A model generated the notes under the pieces. That model made no database searches and was not told the DNA's origin. It saw only the letters and a list, made by a program, of their open reading frames with translations. A program made the translations under genes and the position numbers. A DNA stretch of 64,000 nucleotides from Rhodobacterales bacterium HKCCE3408. GTDB taxonomy: Bacteria > Pseudomonadota > Alphaproteobacteria > Rhodobacterales > Rhodobacteraceae. The stretch is from contig WVSN01000007.1 in NCBI GenBank assembly GCA_015689705.1, forward strand, positions 50,001 to 114,000. Direction: 5' to 3'. Of the stretch, positions 19,783-28,257 are shown piece after piece; within the stretch, counting starts at the first letter, position 1; each line of letters begins with the position of its first letter.

Positions 19783-20742
19783 TCAGAGCAAGGCCGCCGC
19801 GGCGAAAAGCAGCGCAGGGATCAGCCCGGCGTCGCGGTTCGACCGAAAGAGCCGCAGACATGTCTCGGGGTCGTCGATATCGAGCTGCCGAAGCTGCCAT
19901 GTCAGGTGCCAGCCGAGGCCCCAGATACCCGCAAGGGCGACGACCATCTTGAGCGGATTTTCGGATGGCCCGAGCGCGAAGATCACGGCGGCCGCCATGA
20001 GAAGAACGCTCCCCACAAGGAAGCCACGCAGCCAGCCAAGCGTGTTCTCCCCGAAGAGCCTGGCGGTGGAACGGACGCCGATCAGTGCATCGTCCTCCTT
20101 GTCCTGGTGGGCGTAGATCGTGTCGTAGAACAGCGTCCAGGCGATGCCGGAGAGGTAGAGCAGAACCGGCGCGAGGGAGAGGTTGCCCGTATGTGCGGCC
20201 CAGGCGAGGAGTGCACCCCAGTTGAACGCGATCCCGAGGAAGATCTGCGGCCACCAGGTGAATCGCTTCGCGAACGGATAGATCGCGACCGGCAGCAGCG
20301 AGACGATCCCGAGCGCGATGGCGGCGACGTCGAACGTCAACAGGATGCAGAAGGCGACAAGGCTCTGGGCCACGGCCCAGGCGAGCGCCTGTTTCGGGCT
20401 GACCTGTCCTGATGGGATCGGGCGCGAGCGCGTACGCGCGACGCCCGCGTCGATGTCGCGGTCGGTGATGTCGTTCCAGGTGCAGCCAGCGCCACGCATC
20501 AGGAACGCGCCGATGGCGCAGCCGAGCGCGATCCAGAGATCGTAGGGCTGGGCACCGGTCGAAGCGGCCGCAAGCCCGAGGCCCCACCAGCAGGGCAGCA
20601 GCAGGAGCCACGTCCCTATCGGGCGGTCGGCCCGCGACAACCGGAGATAGGGCCGCACGCCCGCCGGGGCGTAGCGATCCACCCAGTTGCCGGCATAGGC
20701 GTCGGCCACCTGGCCCTCTGGCCTTCCCGCAGGCTCGCTCAT
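19783..20742 (-). CDS. ubiA: 4-hydroxybenzoate polyprenyltransferase
   Basis: A 319-residue membrane prenyltransferase that attaches the polyprenyl tail to 4-hydroxybenzoate in ubiquinone synthesis. Both Asp-rich Mg/diphosphate motifs are present: NDITDRDID in the first half and YDTIYAHQDKEDD in the second. About eight membrane segments are visible. The ATG at 20742 begins MSEPAGRPEG; further upstream extension would run through the divergent rsmE. It is twelve bases from the rsmE start on the other strand. Together with coq9 (42.8 kb) it points to aerobic ubiquinone biosynthesis. Confidence 0.95.
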   Translation of the reverse strand: MSEPAGRPEGQVADAYAGNWVDRYAPAGVRPYLRLSRADRPIGTWLLLLPCWWGLGLAAASTGAQPYDLWIALGCAIGAFLMRGAGCTWNDITDRDIDAGVARTRSRPIPSGQVSPKQALAWAVAQSLVAFCILLTFDVAAIALGIVSLLPVAIYPFAKRFTWWPQIFLGIAFNWGALLAWAAHTGNLSLAPVLLYLSGIAWTLFYDTIYAHQDKEDDALIGVRSTARLFGENTLGWLRGFLVGSVLLMAAAVIFALGPSENPLKMVVALAGIWGLGWHLTWQLRQLDIDDPETCLRLFRSNRDAGLIPALLFAAAALL

Positions 20743-20754
20743 ACCATCGGTCCC

Positions 20755-21486
20755 ATGTCCGGTCGGCCCAAGATACGCCTCTTTGTAGACCACGCGCTGG
20801 CACCCGGCGAAAGGGTCGGACTGTCGCGGGACCAGGCGCATTACCTGACCGGTGTGATGCGTCTCGGTGAAGGTGCGGAGATCGCGGTATTCGACGGACG
20901 ATCGGGAGAATTCCGGGCCGTTCTGGCCGAGGCCAGCAAGCGGGGCGGCACGCTCGAAGTGCAGGAACAGACGGCGCCATTCCGGGCGCCGCCCGATCTG
21001 TGGCTCCTCTTCGCGCCGATCAAGAAGGCGCGAACGGACTTCATCGTCGAGAAGGCGACCGAGTTGGGCGCAGCCCGAATCTGCCCGGTCCAGACCGAGT
21101 TCACCAATGCCGAGCGCATCCGGCGCGACCGGCTGCAGGCGCATGCCATCGAGGCAGCGGAGCAATGCGGCGGGACCTACGTGCCGGAGGTCGATGAGCT
21201 CGTCCCGCTGTCGGAGATGCTGGGCAACTGGCCCGAAGGTCGGCGGTTGCTCTTCGCAGATGAGGGGCTGTCCGGCGCAGCGGCCGCATTGTCGGAATTG
21301 CCCGCCTCCGATCAGTGGGCGATCCTGATTGGACCCGAGGGTGGCTTCTCCCCGGCAGAGCGGGAGCGCCTCGCGTCGCTGCCTTTCGTAAGTGCGATCT
21401 CGCTCGGCCCGCGGATTCTGCGCGCCGACACCGCTGCCGTCGCGGCCCTGACGCTCTTCCAGGCATCCCACGGAGACTGGGCGTGA
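20755..21486 (+). CDS. rsmE: 16S rRNA (uracil1498-N3)-methyltransferase
   Basis: A 243-residue SPOUT methyltransferase. The N-terminal PUA-like part (to about 75) is followed by the knotted domain with IKKARTDFIVEKATELGA, the SAM loop AILIGPEGGFSPAERE, and SLGPRILRADTAAVAAL. It methylates U1498 of 16S rRNA. The GTGA overlap couples it to the next gene. Confidence 0.96.
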   Translation: MSGRPKIRLFVDHALAPGERVGLSRDQAHYLTGVMRLGEGAEIAVFDGRSGEFRAVLAEASKRGGTLEVQEQTAPFRAPPDLWLLFAPIKKARTDFIVEKATELGAARICPVQTEFTNAERIRRDRLQAHAIEAAEQCGGTYVPEVDELVPLSEMLGNWPEGRRLLFADEGLSGAAAALSELPASDQWAILIGPEGGFSPAERERLASLPFVSAISLGPRILRADTAAVAALTLFQASHGDWA

Positions 21487-22280
21487 GCGCCCCCCGGATC
21501 CACGTCATTCCGGCCGCCGGCTGCGACAAGGCGCTAGTCCTCCGCCGCGGGCCGAGCCGGTTCGTGGCAAGCCTGCTCTGGGACAGGAAGACAAATACGC
21601 TGGAACTCGGGCAGTGGCTTCGTGGCCGGATCTACGAGCACCGTTCGGACCTGTCGCCGGATGGCCGGCATATGATCATCTTCGCCGGGAACGGGCGGCG
21701 CTGGTGGACGACGATCAGCCGTGCGCCTTGGCTGACAGCACTCTACTGGGAGCCACAGGACAGTACCTGGCATGGCGGCGGGGCATTTACTGCGGAGGGG
21801 CGCGTATTCTTCAACGGTGCGACGCCGCCGGATACTCTGCCCGACAATCTGAAGCCCGCCGATCCGCACGCCTTCCCGCACGGGACGGACGGGTTCCATA
21901 TGGGCGCGCTCTATCCGGCTGTGCTGGCCAGCAGAGGGTGGGAGATCGTCGGTGGAGAGGGTATCGACACCGTTCTGCAGAGGTCGCTGGGCGGCGGCTG
22001 GCGCCTGCGCCTGTCTTTCCGCGTCGGAGGTCGCAACCGGTCGATCCTGTCGAATGCCTACGCGTTGGAGCGTGATGCGGCTGTCCTTGGCCAGCCCGTC
22101 TGGGAATGGGCGGAACCCTGGGCCGACGGGCTGCAGGTCGCGATGCGCGGCGGGCTCTGGTCGGTCCCGCTGTCATCCGCCGGTGCCGGCGAGCCGGTCT
22201 GCCTGCACGACCTGACCGACATGGCGTTCGAACCGCGCGAGGCACCCTATCGCGGCGTCCGGTCGGAGTCCGCGCGATGA
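21483..22280 (+). CDS. Conserved-looking protein of unknown function
   Basis: 265 residues from a GTG that overlaps the rsmE stop. No signal peptide or membrane segment. The N-terminal half has strand-turn patterns (LSPDGRHMIIFAGN, YWEPQDSTWHGGGAF, GRVFFNG) reminiscent of a beta-propeller or beta-sandwich; the rest is rich in Trp and Arg. I do not recognise a family. It is coupled at both ends (rsmE upstream, next gene by ATGA). Confidence 0.7.
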   Translation: MSAPRIHVIPAAGCDKALVLRRGPSRFVASLLWDRKTNTLELGQWLRGRIYEHRSDLSPDGRHMIIFAGNGRRWWTTISRAPWLTALYWEPQDSTWHGGGAFTAEGRVFFNGATPPDTLPDNLKPADPHAFPHGTDGFHMGALYPAVLASRGWEIVGGEGIDTVLQRSLGGGWRLRLSFRVGGRNRSILSNAYALERDAAVLGQPVWEWAEPWADGLQVAMRGGLWSVPLSSAGAGEPVCLHDLTDMAFEPREAPYRGVRSESAR

Positions 22281-22816
22281 GCTTCGTGCGCCCGGAAGTC
22301 GCGCGCCTGATCCAGCGCTGGCGCGAGCCGATCGCGGCGTTGCTGGCCGCAGCGCTCGGCCTCTGGATTGCCTCGCGGCCGGGCGGGCCTGTCCTGCCGG
22401 CGGCAGGATGGGCGCTGGTCGCGATCGCCGCCGTGTTCCTGCCGGTCGCCATCCGCCGGGCGCGCTTCACCGCGACGGGCGATGGCCCGGGCGTGGTCAC
22501 GCTGACCGAGGGGCGGGTGACCTACATGGGGCCCTATGACGGCGGGACGGTCTCGCTCGACGAGATCCGGTCGCTCGGAATCGGCGGCCGGCGCGGTGAA
22601 CGGCGCTGGCTTCTGCGCGAGGGCGCGGAGCGTCTGGAAATTCCCGTGGACGCGCTTGGCGCCGAGGTCCTGTTCGATGCTTTCAGCCGCCTGCCGGGGC
22701 TCAATTCCGCCCGGCTTATCGAGGCGCTCGAGGCGTCCGAGCCGGCCTCCCGCATCCTCTGGCAACGGCCCGATGCGCGCGCCTTGACACCACCCGACCC
22801 CCGGTCCACCTCTTGA
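22277..22816 (+). CDS. Two-TM membrane protein with a PH-like C-terminal part, function unknown
   Basis: 179 residues. Two hydrophobic stretches near 20-35 and 43-58 are followed by a soluble beta-rich part (VVTLTEGRVTYMGPYDGGTVSLDEIRS in two overlapping runs) that looks like a bacterial PH-type domain. It is linked to the preceding unknown gene by an ATGA overlap and lies 28 bases before gshA. The family is unknown to me. Confidence 0.7.
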   Translation: MSFVRPEVARLIQRWREPIAALLAAALGLWIASRPGGPVLPAAGWALVAIAAVFLPVAIRRARFTATGDGPGVVTLTEGRVTYMGPYDGGTVSLDEIRSLGIGGRRGERRWLLREGAERLEIPVDALGAEVLFDAFSRLPGLNSARLIEALEASEPASRILWQRPDARALTPPDPRSTS

Positions 22817-22844
22817 CCCCGACGCGCCAGACGGAGCCACGTTA

Positions 22845-24215
22845 ATGTCCATCCCCCAGACCGGCGGCGGCCGCGTCGAATCCGAAGCCGACCTCGCCGC
22901 CTATCTCGAGGCGGGGTGCAAGCCGAAAGAAGACTGGCGCATCGGCACCGAGCACGAGAAGTTCGGGTATTGCCGCGACACGCTGAAGCCGCTGCCCTAT
23001 GAGGGCGAGCGCTCGATCCGCGCGGTACTAGAAGGCCTGCGCGACCGGTTCGGATGGGATCCCGTTTCCGAAGGTGGCAACATCATCGGCCTGACGAAAG
23101 ACGGCGCGAATGTGAGCCTCGAGCCCGGCGGACAGCTGGAGCTTTCCGGCGCACCGCTCGAGACCATTCACCAGACCTGCGATGAGGTGAACGACCATCT
23201 CGCGCAGGTGAAATCCGTCGCTGACGAGATCGGCGTCGGCTTCATCGGTCTTGGCGCTGCGCCGATCTGGACCCACGCCGAAATGCCGATGATGCCGAAG
23301 GGCCGCTACCGGCTGATGAAGGACTACATGGACCGCGTGGGCACCATGGGAAAAACCATGATGTTCCGCACCTGCACGGTTCAGGTGAACCTCGACTTCG
23401 GGTCCGAACCCGATATGGTGCAGAAGCTGCGCGTCGCCTTTGCGCTGCAGCCCGTGGCCACGGCGCTCTTTGCAAATTCGCCCTTCCTCGACGGCAAGCC
23501 GAACGGCCACAAGTCGTGGCGCAGCCGGGTCTGGCGCGATCTCGACGCGGACCGGACTGGGATGCTGCCTTTCGTCTTCGAGGACGGGTTCGGGTTCGAG
23601 CGGTGGGTGGACTACGCGCTCGATGTGCCAATGTATTTCGTCTACCGCGACGGCACCTATATCGACGCCCGCGGTCAGTCGTTCCGTGATTTTCTCGCCG
23701 GCAAGCTGCCCGCACTGCCCGGCGAAACGCCGCTGATCTCCGACTGGGCCGACCACCTGACGACGATCTTCCCCGAAGCGCGGATGAAGAAGTTCATCGA
23801 GATGCGCGGGGCCGATGGCGGCCCTTGGCGCCGGCTTTGCGCACTTCCGGCGCTCTGGGTCGGACTGACCTACGACCAGACCGCTCTCGATGCCGCCTGG
23901 GACCTGGTGAAAGACTGGGATCAGGAGACGCGGGAGGGTCTGCGCGTGGCCGCGTCCAAGGACGGGCTGCAGGCTGAATTCGGTGGCGTTAAGATGCACG
24001 ATCTCGCCCGCGATGTCGTCGCCATCGCCGAAGCCGGGCTGACGGCCCGCGCCCGCCCCGGCGCAGGCGGCATGATCCCCGACGAGACGCATTTCCTCAG
24101 CGCGCTGAAAGAGAGCGTCGAGACCGGCATCGTGCCGGCCGACGAACTGCTCGCCCATTACAACGGCGACTGGAACGGCGATCTTACCCGGATCTACGCC
24201 AGCTATTCCTACTGA
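22845..24215 (+). CDS. gshA: Glutamate--cysteine ligase, plant/alphaproteobacterial type
   Basis: A 456-residue ATP-dependent ligase making gamma-glutamylcysteine, the first step of glutathione synthesis. Recognisable GCS2-type stretches are WRIGTEHEKFGYC, GANVSLEPGGQLELSGAP, MMFRTCTVQVNLDF, and FIEMRGADGGPWRRL. The length and motifs match the plant GSH1-like class found in Rhodobacterales and Rhizobia rather than E. coli GshA. gshB is not in the window. Confidence 0.95.
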   Translation: MSIPQTGGGRVESEADLAAYLEAGCKPKEDWRIGTEHEKFGYCRDTLKPLPYEGERSIRAVLEGLRDRFGWDPVSEGGNIIGLTKDGANVSLEPGGQLELSGAPLETIHQTCDEVNDHLAQVKSVADEIGVGFIGLGAAPIWTHAEMPMMPKGRYRLMKDYMDRVGTMGKTMMFRTCTVQVNLDFGSEPDMVQKLRVAFALQPVATALFANSPFLDGKPNGHKSWRSRVWRDLDADRTGMLPFVFEDGFGFERWVDYALDVPMYFVYRDGTYIDARGQSFRDFLAGKLPALPGETPLISDWADHLTTIFPEARMKKFIEMRGADGGPWRRLCALPALWVGLTYDQTALDAAWDLVKDWDQETREGLRVAASKDGLQAEFGGVKMHDLARDVVAIAEAGLTARARPGAGGMIPDETHFLSALKESVETGIVPADELLAHYNGDWNGDLTRIYASYSY

Positions 24216-24230
24216 GGCCGGGCGGCCTCA
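24213..24230. terminator. Hairpin at the gshA/DUF805 convergent ends
   Basis: A 7-bp perfect stem (TGAGGCC with GGCCTCA) and a 4-base loop span the gshA stop region and the last bases of the minus-strand gene. There is no T-run on either side, so termination strength is uncertain. Confidence 0.4.
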
Positions 24231-24638
24231 GGCGAGGGGATCGGGGCCGAACCGGTTCGGGCCGTCGGTGCCCTTCTTGATCAGCCAGACCAGCAACAGG
24301 ATCATCAGCGCGAGGCCGATGACGCCGAGCACGATCGTGAACGTCCCGGGCTCACCGCCGGACATTCCTGCCGTGACGCCCGCGAGGATAAGCGGCGCGT
24401 AGGGCAGCAGCATGAACCAGCCGCTGCGGTCGATATCGTGCAGCCGGCGTGCGGTGACCGCGAGGCCGGGAAGCAGGAACACCAGCGAGACGATCGAGCC
24501 GACGATCGGGATGAAGCCCAGGATGAAGCTCACGATGAAGACGAAGAGCACCCACCACCAGTATTCCGAACGCCGGGCGCGTCCGCTGAAATCGACATAC
24601 TTGCTGAAACAGACCTTAACGGCATCAATCATGTTCAT
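24228..24638 (-). CDS. DUF805 family membrane protein
   Basis: 136 residues with about four membrane segments. Family marks are DFSGRARRSEYWWW near the N-terminus, TARRLHDIDRSGW in the middle, and GPNRFGPDP at the end. The family is widespread and its function is not established. GAGGG lies about nine bases before the ATG. It follows plsY in the same direction but is separated by 124 bases with a large inverted repeat. Confidence 0.9.
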   Translation of the reverse strand: MNMIDAVKVCFSKYVDFSGRARRSEYWWWVLFVFIVSFILGFIPIVGSIVSLVFLLPGLAVTARRLHDIDRSGWFMLLPYAPLILAGVTAGMSGGEPGTFTIVLGVIGLALMILLLVWLIKKGTDGPNRFGPDPLA

Positions 24639-24678
24639 GGCGGGACCCTCGCGTTCCGTTTTTTCTCAAATTGGCGCG

Positions 24679-24710
24679 ATGTTGATCCCACCGCTTGTGC
24701 GGATCAACAT
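24679..24710. promoter_or_regulatory. 10-bp perfect inverted repeat with a 12-base spacer
   Basis: ATGTTGATCC and GGATCAACAT flank a spacer that itself contains CCGC-TTGT-GCGG symmetry. It sits between the plsY stop and the DUF805 start, about 40 bases upstream of that start. No T-run follows on either strand, so an operator or RNA structure controlling DUF805 is more likely than a terminator. The half-sites are too far apart for FNR. Confidence 0.45.
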
Positions 24711-24762
24711 TCTTGTCAATCGCAGATGAAATCGATGTGCCGGGCGTGCTGTCCGCGCCAGA

Positions 24763-25368
24763 CTATTTCTGCCCGATGCGCGGTTCGGTGCCCTGCAGCA
24801 GCCGGGATATGTTCGGCCTGTGGCGCACGAAGACGAGCGCACCCAGAAGCAGGGCCAGCACGATGCCTTCCGGCCGCCCGGTGACGGCCATCCAGACCGG
24901 GGACAGCGCCGCCGCGACAAGTGCAGACAGCGACGACAGCCGCGAGAGCGCCGCCGTTGCCACCCAGGTCGCGCAGGCCAGTAGCCCGACCGGCCAGGCA
25001 AGCGCGAGCAGCGTGCCGAGAAACGTCGCGACGCCCTTGCCACCCCGGAAGCCGAGGAAGACGGGGAAGCAATGTCCGAGGAAGGCGCCGAAGCCCGCGA
25101 CCTGTGCCGCGTCTTCGCCTGCGATGGCGCGGGCGACGAGCACGGCTATCGCGCCCTTGCCCGCGTCGAGGATCAGCGTGAGGAACGCCGCCGTCCTGTT
25201 CCCCGTCCGCAGCACATTGGTCGCACCGATATTGCCTGAACCGATGCTGCGCAGATCGCCAAGCCCGAAGAGCCGCGCCATGACGACCCCGAACGGGACC
25301 GAACCCAGGAAATAAGCGGCGATCCCGATGACGCCGAGAAGGAGGATCGGGCTGTCGACTACCGGCAT
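24763..25368 (-). CDS. plsY: Glycerol-3-phosphate acyltransferase PlsY
   Basis: A 201-residue membrane acyltransferase using acyl-phosphate to make lysophosphatidic acid, the first step of phospholipid synthesis. Typical stretches are FLGSVPFGVVMARLFGLGDL, GSGNIGATNVLR and the Gly-rich loop FLGFRGGKGVAT. Its ATG overlaps the upstream pyrC stop by one base (TGATG), so it is coupled to the pyrimidine genes. Confidence 0.95.
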   Translation of the reverse strand: MPVVDSPILLLGVIGIAAYFLGSVPFGVVMARLFGLGDLRSIGSGNIGATNVLRTGNRTAAFLTLILDAGKGAIAVLVARAIAGEDAAQVAGFGAFLGHCFPVFLGFRGGKGVATFLGTLLALAWPVGLLACATWVATAALSRLSSLSALVAAALSPVWMAVTGRPEGIVLALLLGALVFVRHRPNISRLLQGTEPRIGQK

Positions 25369-26639
25369 CAGGCGGCCCGCTCGAAGACGGGGGCGCCGTC
25401 GATGAAGGTCGCCGCCACCCGGCCCTGCATCCGGGCAAGGTCGAACGGCGTGTTCTTCGACTTCGACAGAAGGGTCGAGCGATCGAGCACGTAGGGCACG
25501 TTCGGATCGAACAGGACCAGATCGGCCGGCGTTCCGGCGGCGAGACTGCCGCCCGGCACGCCGAAGCGCCGCGCCGGATTGGTCGACAGCGCCCGGAAGA
25601 GCTGCGGCAGATCCATCTCGCCGGCATGAACGAGCCGGAGCGCGGCAGGCAGGAGCGTCTCGAGCCCGACCGCCCCGCTCGCCGCTTCCTCGAACGGGCG
25701 GCGCTTTTCTTCTTCGTCCTGCGGGGTATGCATCGAACAGATGATGTCGATCTCGCCGGCGGCCACGGCCTCGACAACAGCGCGGCGGTCATCCTCTGAT
25801 CTCAGCGGCGGCTTCAGCTTGAAGAAGGTGCGGTACGGGCCGACGTCGAGTTCGTTCAGCGTCAGGTGATGGATCGAGACACCCGCCGTCACATCCAGCC
25901 CGGCCGCCCTGGCGCGGCGGAGCGCGGGCAATGCAGCCGCGGTCGTGACCTGGTCGGCGTGGTAGCGCACACCCGTCATCTCGACGAGGGCGAGGTCACG
26001 CTCGAGGCCCATCCGCTCGGCGATCGGCGAGACGTGGGGCAGTCCCTTGAGGCTGGCGAACTTGCCGCTCGTGGCGACGGCCCCGGCGGACAGGACCGGG
26101 TCCTGCACATGCGCCATCACCAGCGCGTCCAGACCTCTGGCATAAGTCATGGCGCGTGCGAGCACGCGGGTGTCACGCGTTACCGCATCGCCGTCGGTGA
26201 AGGCGACAGCCCCGGCATCCATCAGGAACTTCAGCTCGCACATCTCGCGCCCCTCGCGCCCGCGGGTCAGCGCGGCCATCGGACGGATGCGGATCTCGGC
26301 CGCCTCGCGTCCGCGCCGAAGGACGAACTCAAGCGTCTCGGGCGTGTCGATCGGCGTTGCAGTGTCGGGCCGTGTGACGATGGTCGTGACCCCGCCCGCC
26401 GCCGCGGCGGCACCTGCGGAGCGAAAGCTTTCCTTGTGGCGCTCGCCCGGCTCGCCCACCTTGACGCCGATATCGACGATCCCCGGCGCAAGGCAGAGCC
26501 CGCCGCAATCGCGCCCGCCATGCCGCGCCCCGGTACCGGTCTCGGCGATCCGCCCGCCCTCGATCCGGAGCCAGCCGAGGGTCTCGGTTCCGGCCTCCGG
26601 GTCGATCAGCAGGGCATTCGTCAGAAGCGCGTTCGTCAC
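25368..26639 (-). CDS. pyrC: PyrC-type dihydroorotase homologue, probably non-catalytic
   Basis: A 423-residue amidohydrolase-fold protein similar to class I dihydroorotase (LAPGIVDIG, VTTIVTRPDTATPIDTPE, GLETLLPAALRLVHAG). The metal-binding His-x-His that should follow VD is absent: residues 55-61 read VDIGVKV. The usual C-terminal DHAP metal site reads CSMHTPQ, with the Asp replaced by Ser. This is the pattern of the inactive PyrC' subunit that supports aspartate carbamoyltransferase assembly in Pseudomonas. The GTG start at 26639 overlaps the upstream gene stop. It lies in a pyrB-unknown-pyrC-plsY run. A catalytic dihydroorotase should be encoded elsewhere. Confidence 0.85.
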   Translation of the reverse strand: MTNALLTNALLIDPEAGTETLGWLRIEGGRIAETGTGARHGGRDCGGLCLAPGIVDIGVKVGEPGERHKESFRSAGAAAAAGGVTTIVTRPDTATPIDTPETLEFVLRRGREAAEIRIRPMAALTRGREGREMCELKFLMDAGAVAFTDGDAVTRDTRVLARAMTYARGLDALVMAHVQDPVLSAGAVATSGKFASLKGLPHVSPIAERMGLERDLALVEMTGVRYHADQVTTAAALPALRRARAAGLDVTAGVSIHHLTLNELDVGPYRTFFKLKPPLRSEDDRRAVVEAVAAGEIDIICSMHTPQDEEEKRRPFEEAASGAVGLETLLPAALRLVHAGEMDLPQLFRALSTNPARRFGVPGGSLAAGTPADLVLFDPNVPYVLDRSTLLSKSKNTPFDLARMQGRVAATFIDGAPVFERAA

Positions 26640-27142
26640 GTGAGCACCCAGAGAAGGATCGCCGCGAGTGCGAGGCCGGCCAGGACGATCAGAGGCACGC
26701 CGCGCGGGCGGGAGGCCGGCGGGCCGGAAGGGCCCGGTGCGGGCGCCTGCGGGCCGACATCGGCCTTCGGCATCGCCGCGATGTGCCGTGCGTTCGGCAG
26801 CGGCAGGCTGGCGACGAGTGTCGCGTCGGCGCCTGGGTCCGGCCTGCCGGTCAGCGCGTCCTCCGGCACGATCAGGACGGAGCCTTTGACCGAGTCGATC
26901 CGCGGCCCGGCCTCGGCCAGCGCATCCGCATCGACGTCGTAGGCGGTCGAGAGGTAGGTCCCGAGCCCCATCGACGCGACATCGTCCACCGGGAAGAGCT
27001 CGATCTTGTCTGTGTCGATCCCGTCGACCCCGATCCACTCGTGCAGCGGCGGCAGGTCCGGTGCCTCGCCGCGCTGGCGGGTGAGGTCGGTGTGGCGGAG
27101 GTCCGGCGGGGCCTCGGGAAGGGCGAAGACGAGTAGGTTCAT
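26636..27142 (-). CDS. Protein with a C-terminal membrane anchor between pyrB and pyrC
   Basis: 168 residues. There is no signal peptide; a soluble acidic part (1-120), a Pro/Gly/Ala-rich linker, and a single hydrophobic segment at the very C-terminus (about 150-167) give a tail-anchored layout with the bulk in the cytoplasm. No family is recognised. It starts 91 bases after pyrB and overlaps pyrC by four bases, so it is part of the operon. A role in tethering pyrimidine enzymes to the membrane is conceivable but is inference. Confidence 0.65.
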   Translation of the reverse strand: MNLLVFALPEAPPDLRHTDLTRQRGEAPDLPPLHEWIGVDGIDTDKIELFPVDDVASMGLGTYLSTAYDVDADALAEAGPRIDSVKGSVLIVPEDALTGRPDPGADATLVASLPLPNARHIAAMPKADVGPQAPAPGPSGPPASRPRGVPLIVLAGLALAAILLWVLT

Positions 27143-27233
27143 GAGGCTCTCCGGTCGGTATCGTGTCGCCGGATGGCGGAAGCGGGTCGGCAGCTGCCCG
27201 CCCGGCGAGGTGATCGGCTTGAGACGAAAGCGC

Positions 27234-28190
27234 TCACGTCAGCACCCCGCGCGGCGTGTTAGCCTCGCGCATGTTCGCGGCTAGGAGGTCCATTGCGGCC
27301 ATGCGGACGGCGACGCCCATCTCGACCTGTTCCTGGATCACGCTGCGGTTGATGTCGTCGGCGATTGTGCCGTCGATTTCGACGCCCCGGTTCATCGGAC
27401 CTGGATGCATCACGATGGCGTCGTCCTTCGCCGCGGCGAGCTTGCCGGCGTCGAGGCCGTAGCGGTGGAAATACTCGCGCTCGGACGGGATGAAGCCGCC
27501 GTCCATGCGTTCCTTCTGGAGCCGGAGCATCATCACTACATCCGCGTCACGCAGACCCTCGGTCATGTCGTCGTAGACCTCGACCCCCCAGTCCTTCGCG
27601 CCGGGCGGCATCAGCGTCGGCGGCCCGACGAGGCGCAGCCGGTTTTCCAGCTTGCCGAGCAGCAGGATGTTCGAGCGTGCCACGCGCGAATGGGCGATGT
27701 CGCCGCAGATCGCGATGGTCAGGCGATGGAGCCGTCCCTTCGCGCGCCGGATCGTCAGCGCGTCGAGAAGCGCCTGCGTCGGATGTTCGTGCCGGCCGTC
27801 CCCGGCGTTCAGGACCGCGCAGGTGACTTTCTCGGCAAGGAGATCGACTGCTCCCGAGGACGGGTGCCGCACGACGAGGAGATCGGGCCGCATCGCGTTC
27901 AGGGTCATCGCCGTGTCGATCAGCGTCTCGCCCTTTTTCACGCTCGACGAGGCGACGCCCATGTTCATCACCTGCGCGCCGAGCCGCTTGCCGGCGATCT
28001 CGAAGCTCGCCTGCGTGCGCGTCGAATTCTCGAAGAACATGTTGATCTGGGTCTGACCCTGCAGCACCGGAGCCGGCGCCTCGCCCCGGCGTGCCATGCC
28101 GGCGTAGGTGTCGGCGCGGTCGATCAGCGCCGTGATCTCGTCTGGCGCGAGGGGCTCGATCCCGAGCAGGTGTCGCGCGCGGAATGTCAT
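27234..28190 (-). CDS. pyrB: Aspartate carbamoyltransferase catalytic subunit
   Basis: A 318-residue enzyme condensing carbamoyl phosphate and aspartate in pyrimidine synthesis. The carbamoyl-phosphate site [15 protein letters not shown], the catalytic-loop stretch [22 protein letters not shown] and [13 protein letters not shown] are all present. No pyrI is nearby, consistent with assembly on a PyrC-type partner. It is first of the minus-strand run pyrB-unknown-pyrC-plsY. Confidence 0.97.
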   Translation of the reverse strand: MTFRARHLLGIEPLAPDEITALIDRADTYAGMARRGEAPAPVLQGQTQINMFFENSTRTQASFEIAGKRLGAQVMNMGVASSSVKKGETLIDTAMTLNAMRPDLLVVRHPSSGAVDLLAEKVTCAVLNAGDGRHEHPTQALLDALTIRRAKGRLHRLTIAICGDIAHSRVARSNILLLGKLENRLRLVGPPTLMPPGAKDWGVEVYDDMTEGLRDADVVMMLRLQKERMDGGFIPSEREYFHRYGLDAGKLAAAKDDAIVMHPGPMNRGVEIDGTIADDINRSVIQEQVEMGVAVRMAAMDLLAANMREANTPRGVLT

Positions 28191-28257
28191 GGGGCCTCCG
28201 GTTCGGATCGGGCCGACTTATAGCAGGCGTGTCGCGCGCGGCAACGCCGCGCACGGA

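Noticed and set aside
24679-24710. FNR box
   Set aside because: TTGAT and ATCAA are present but separated by far more than the four bases FNR requires.
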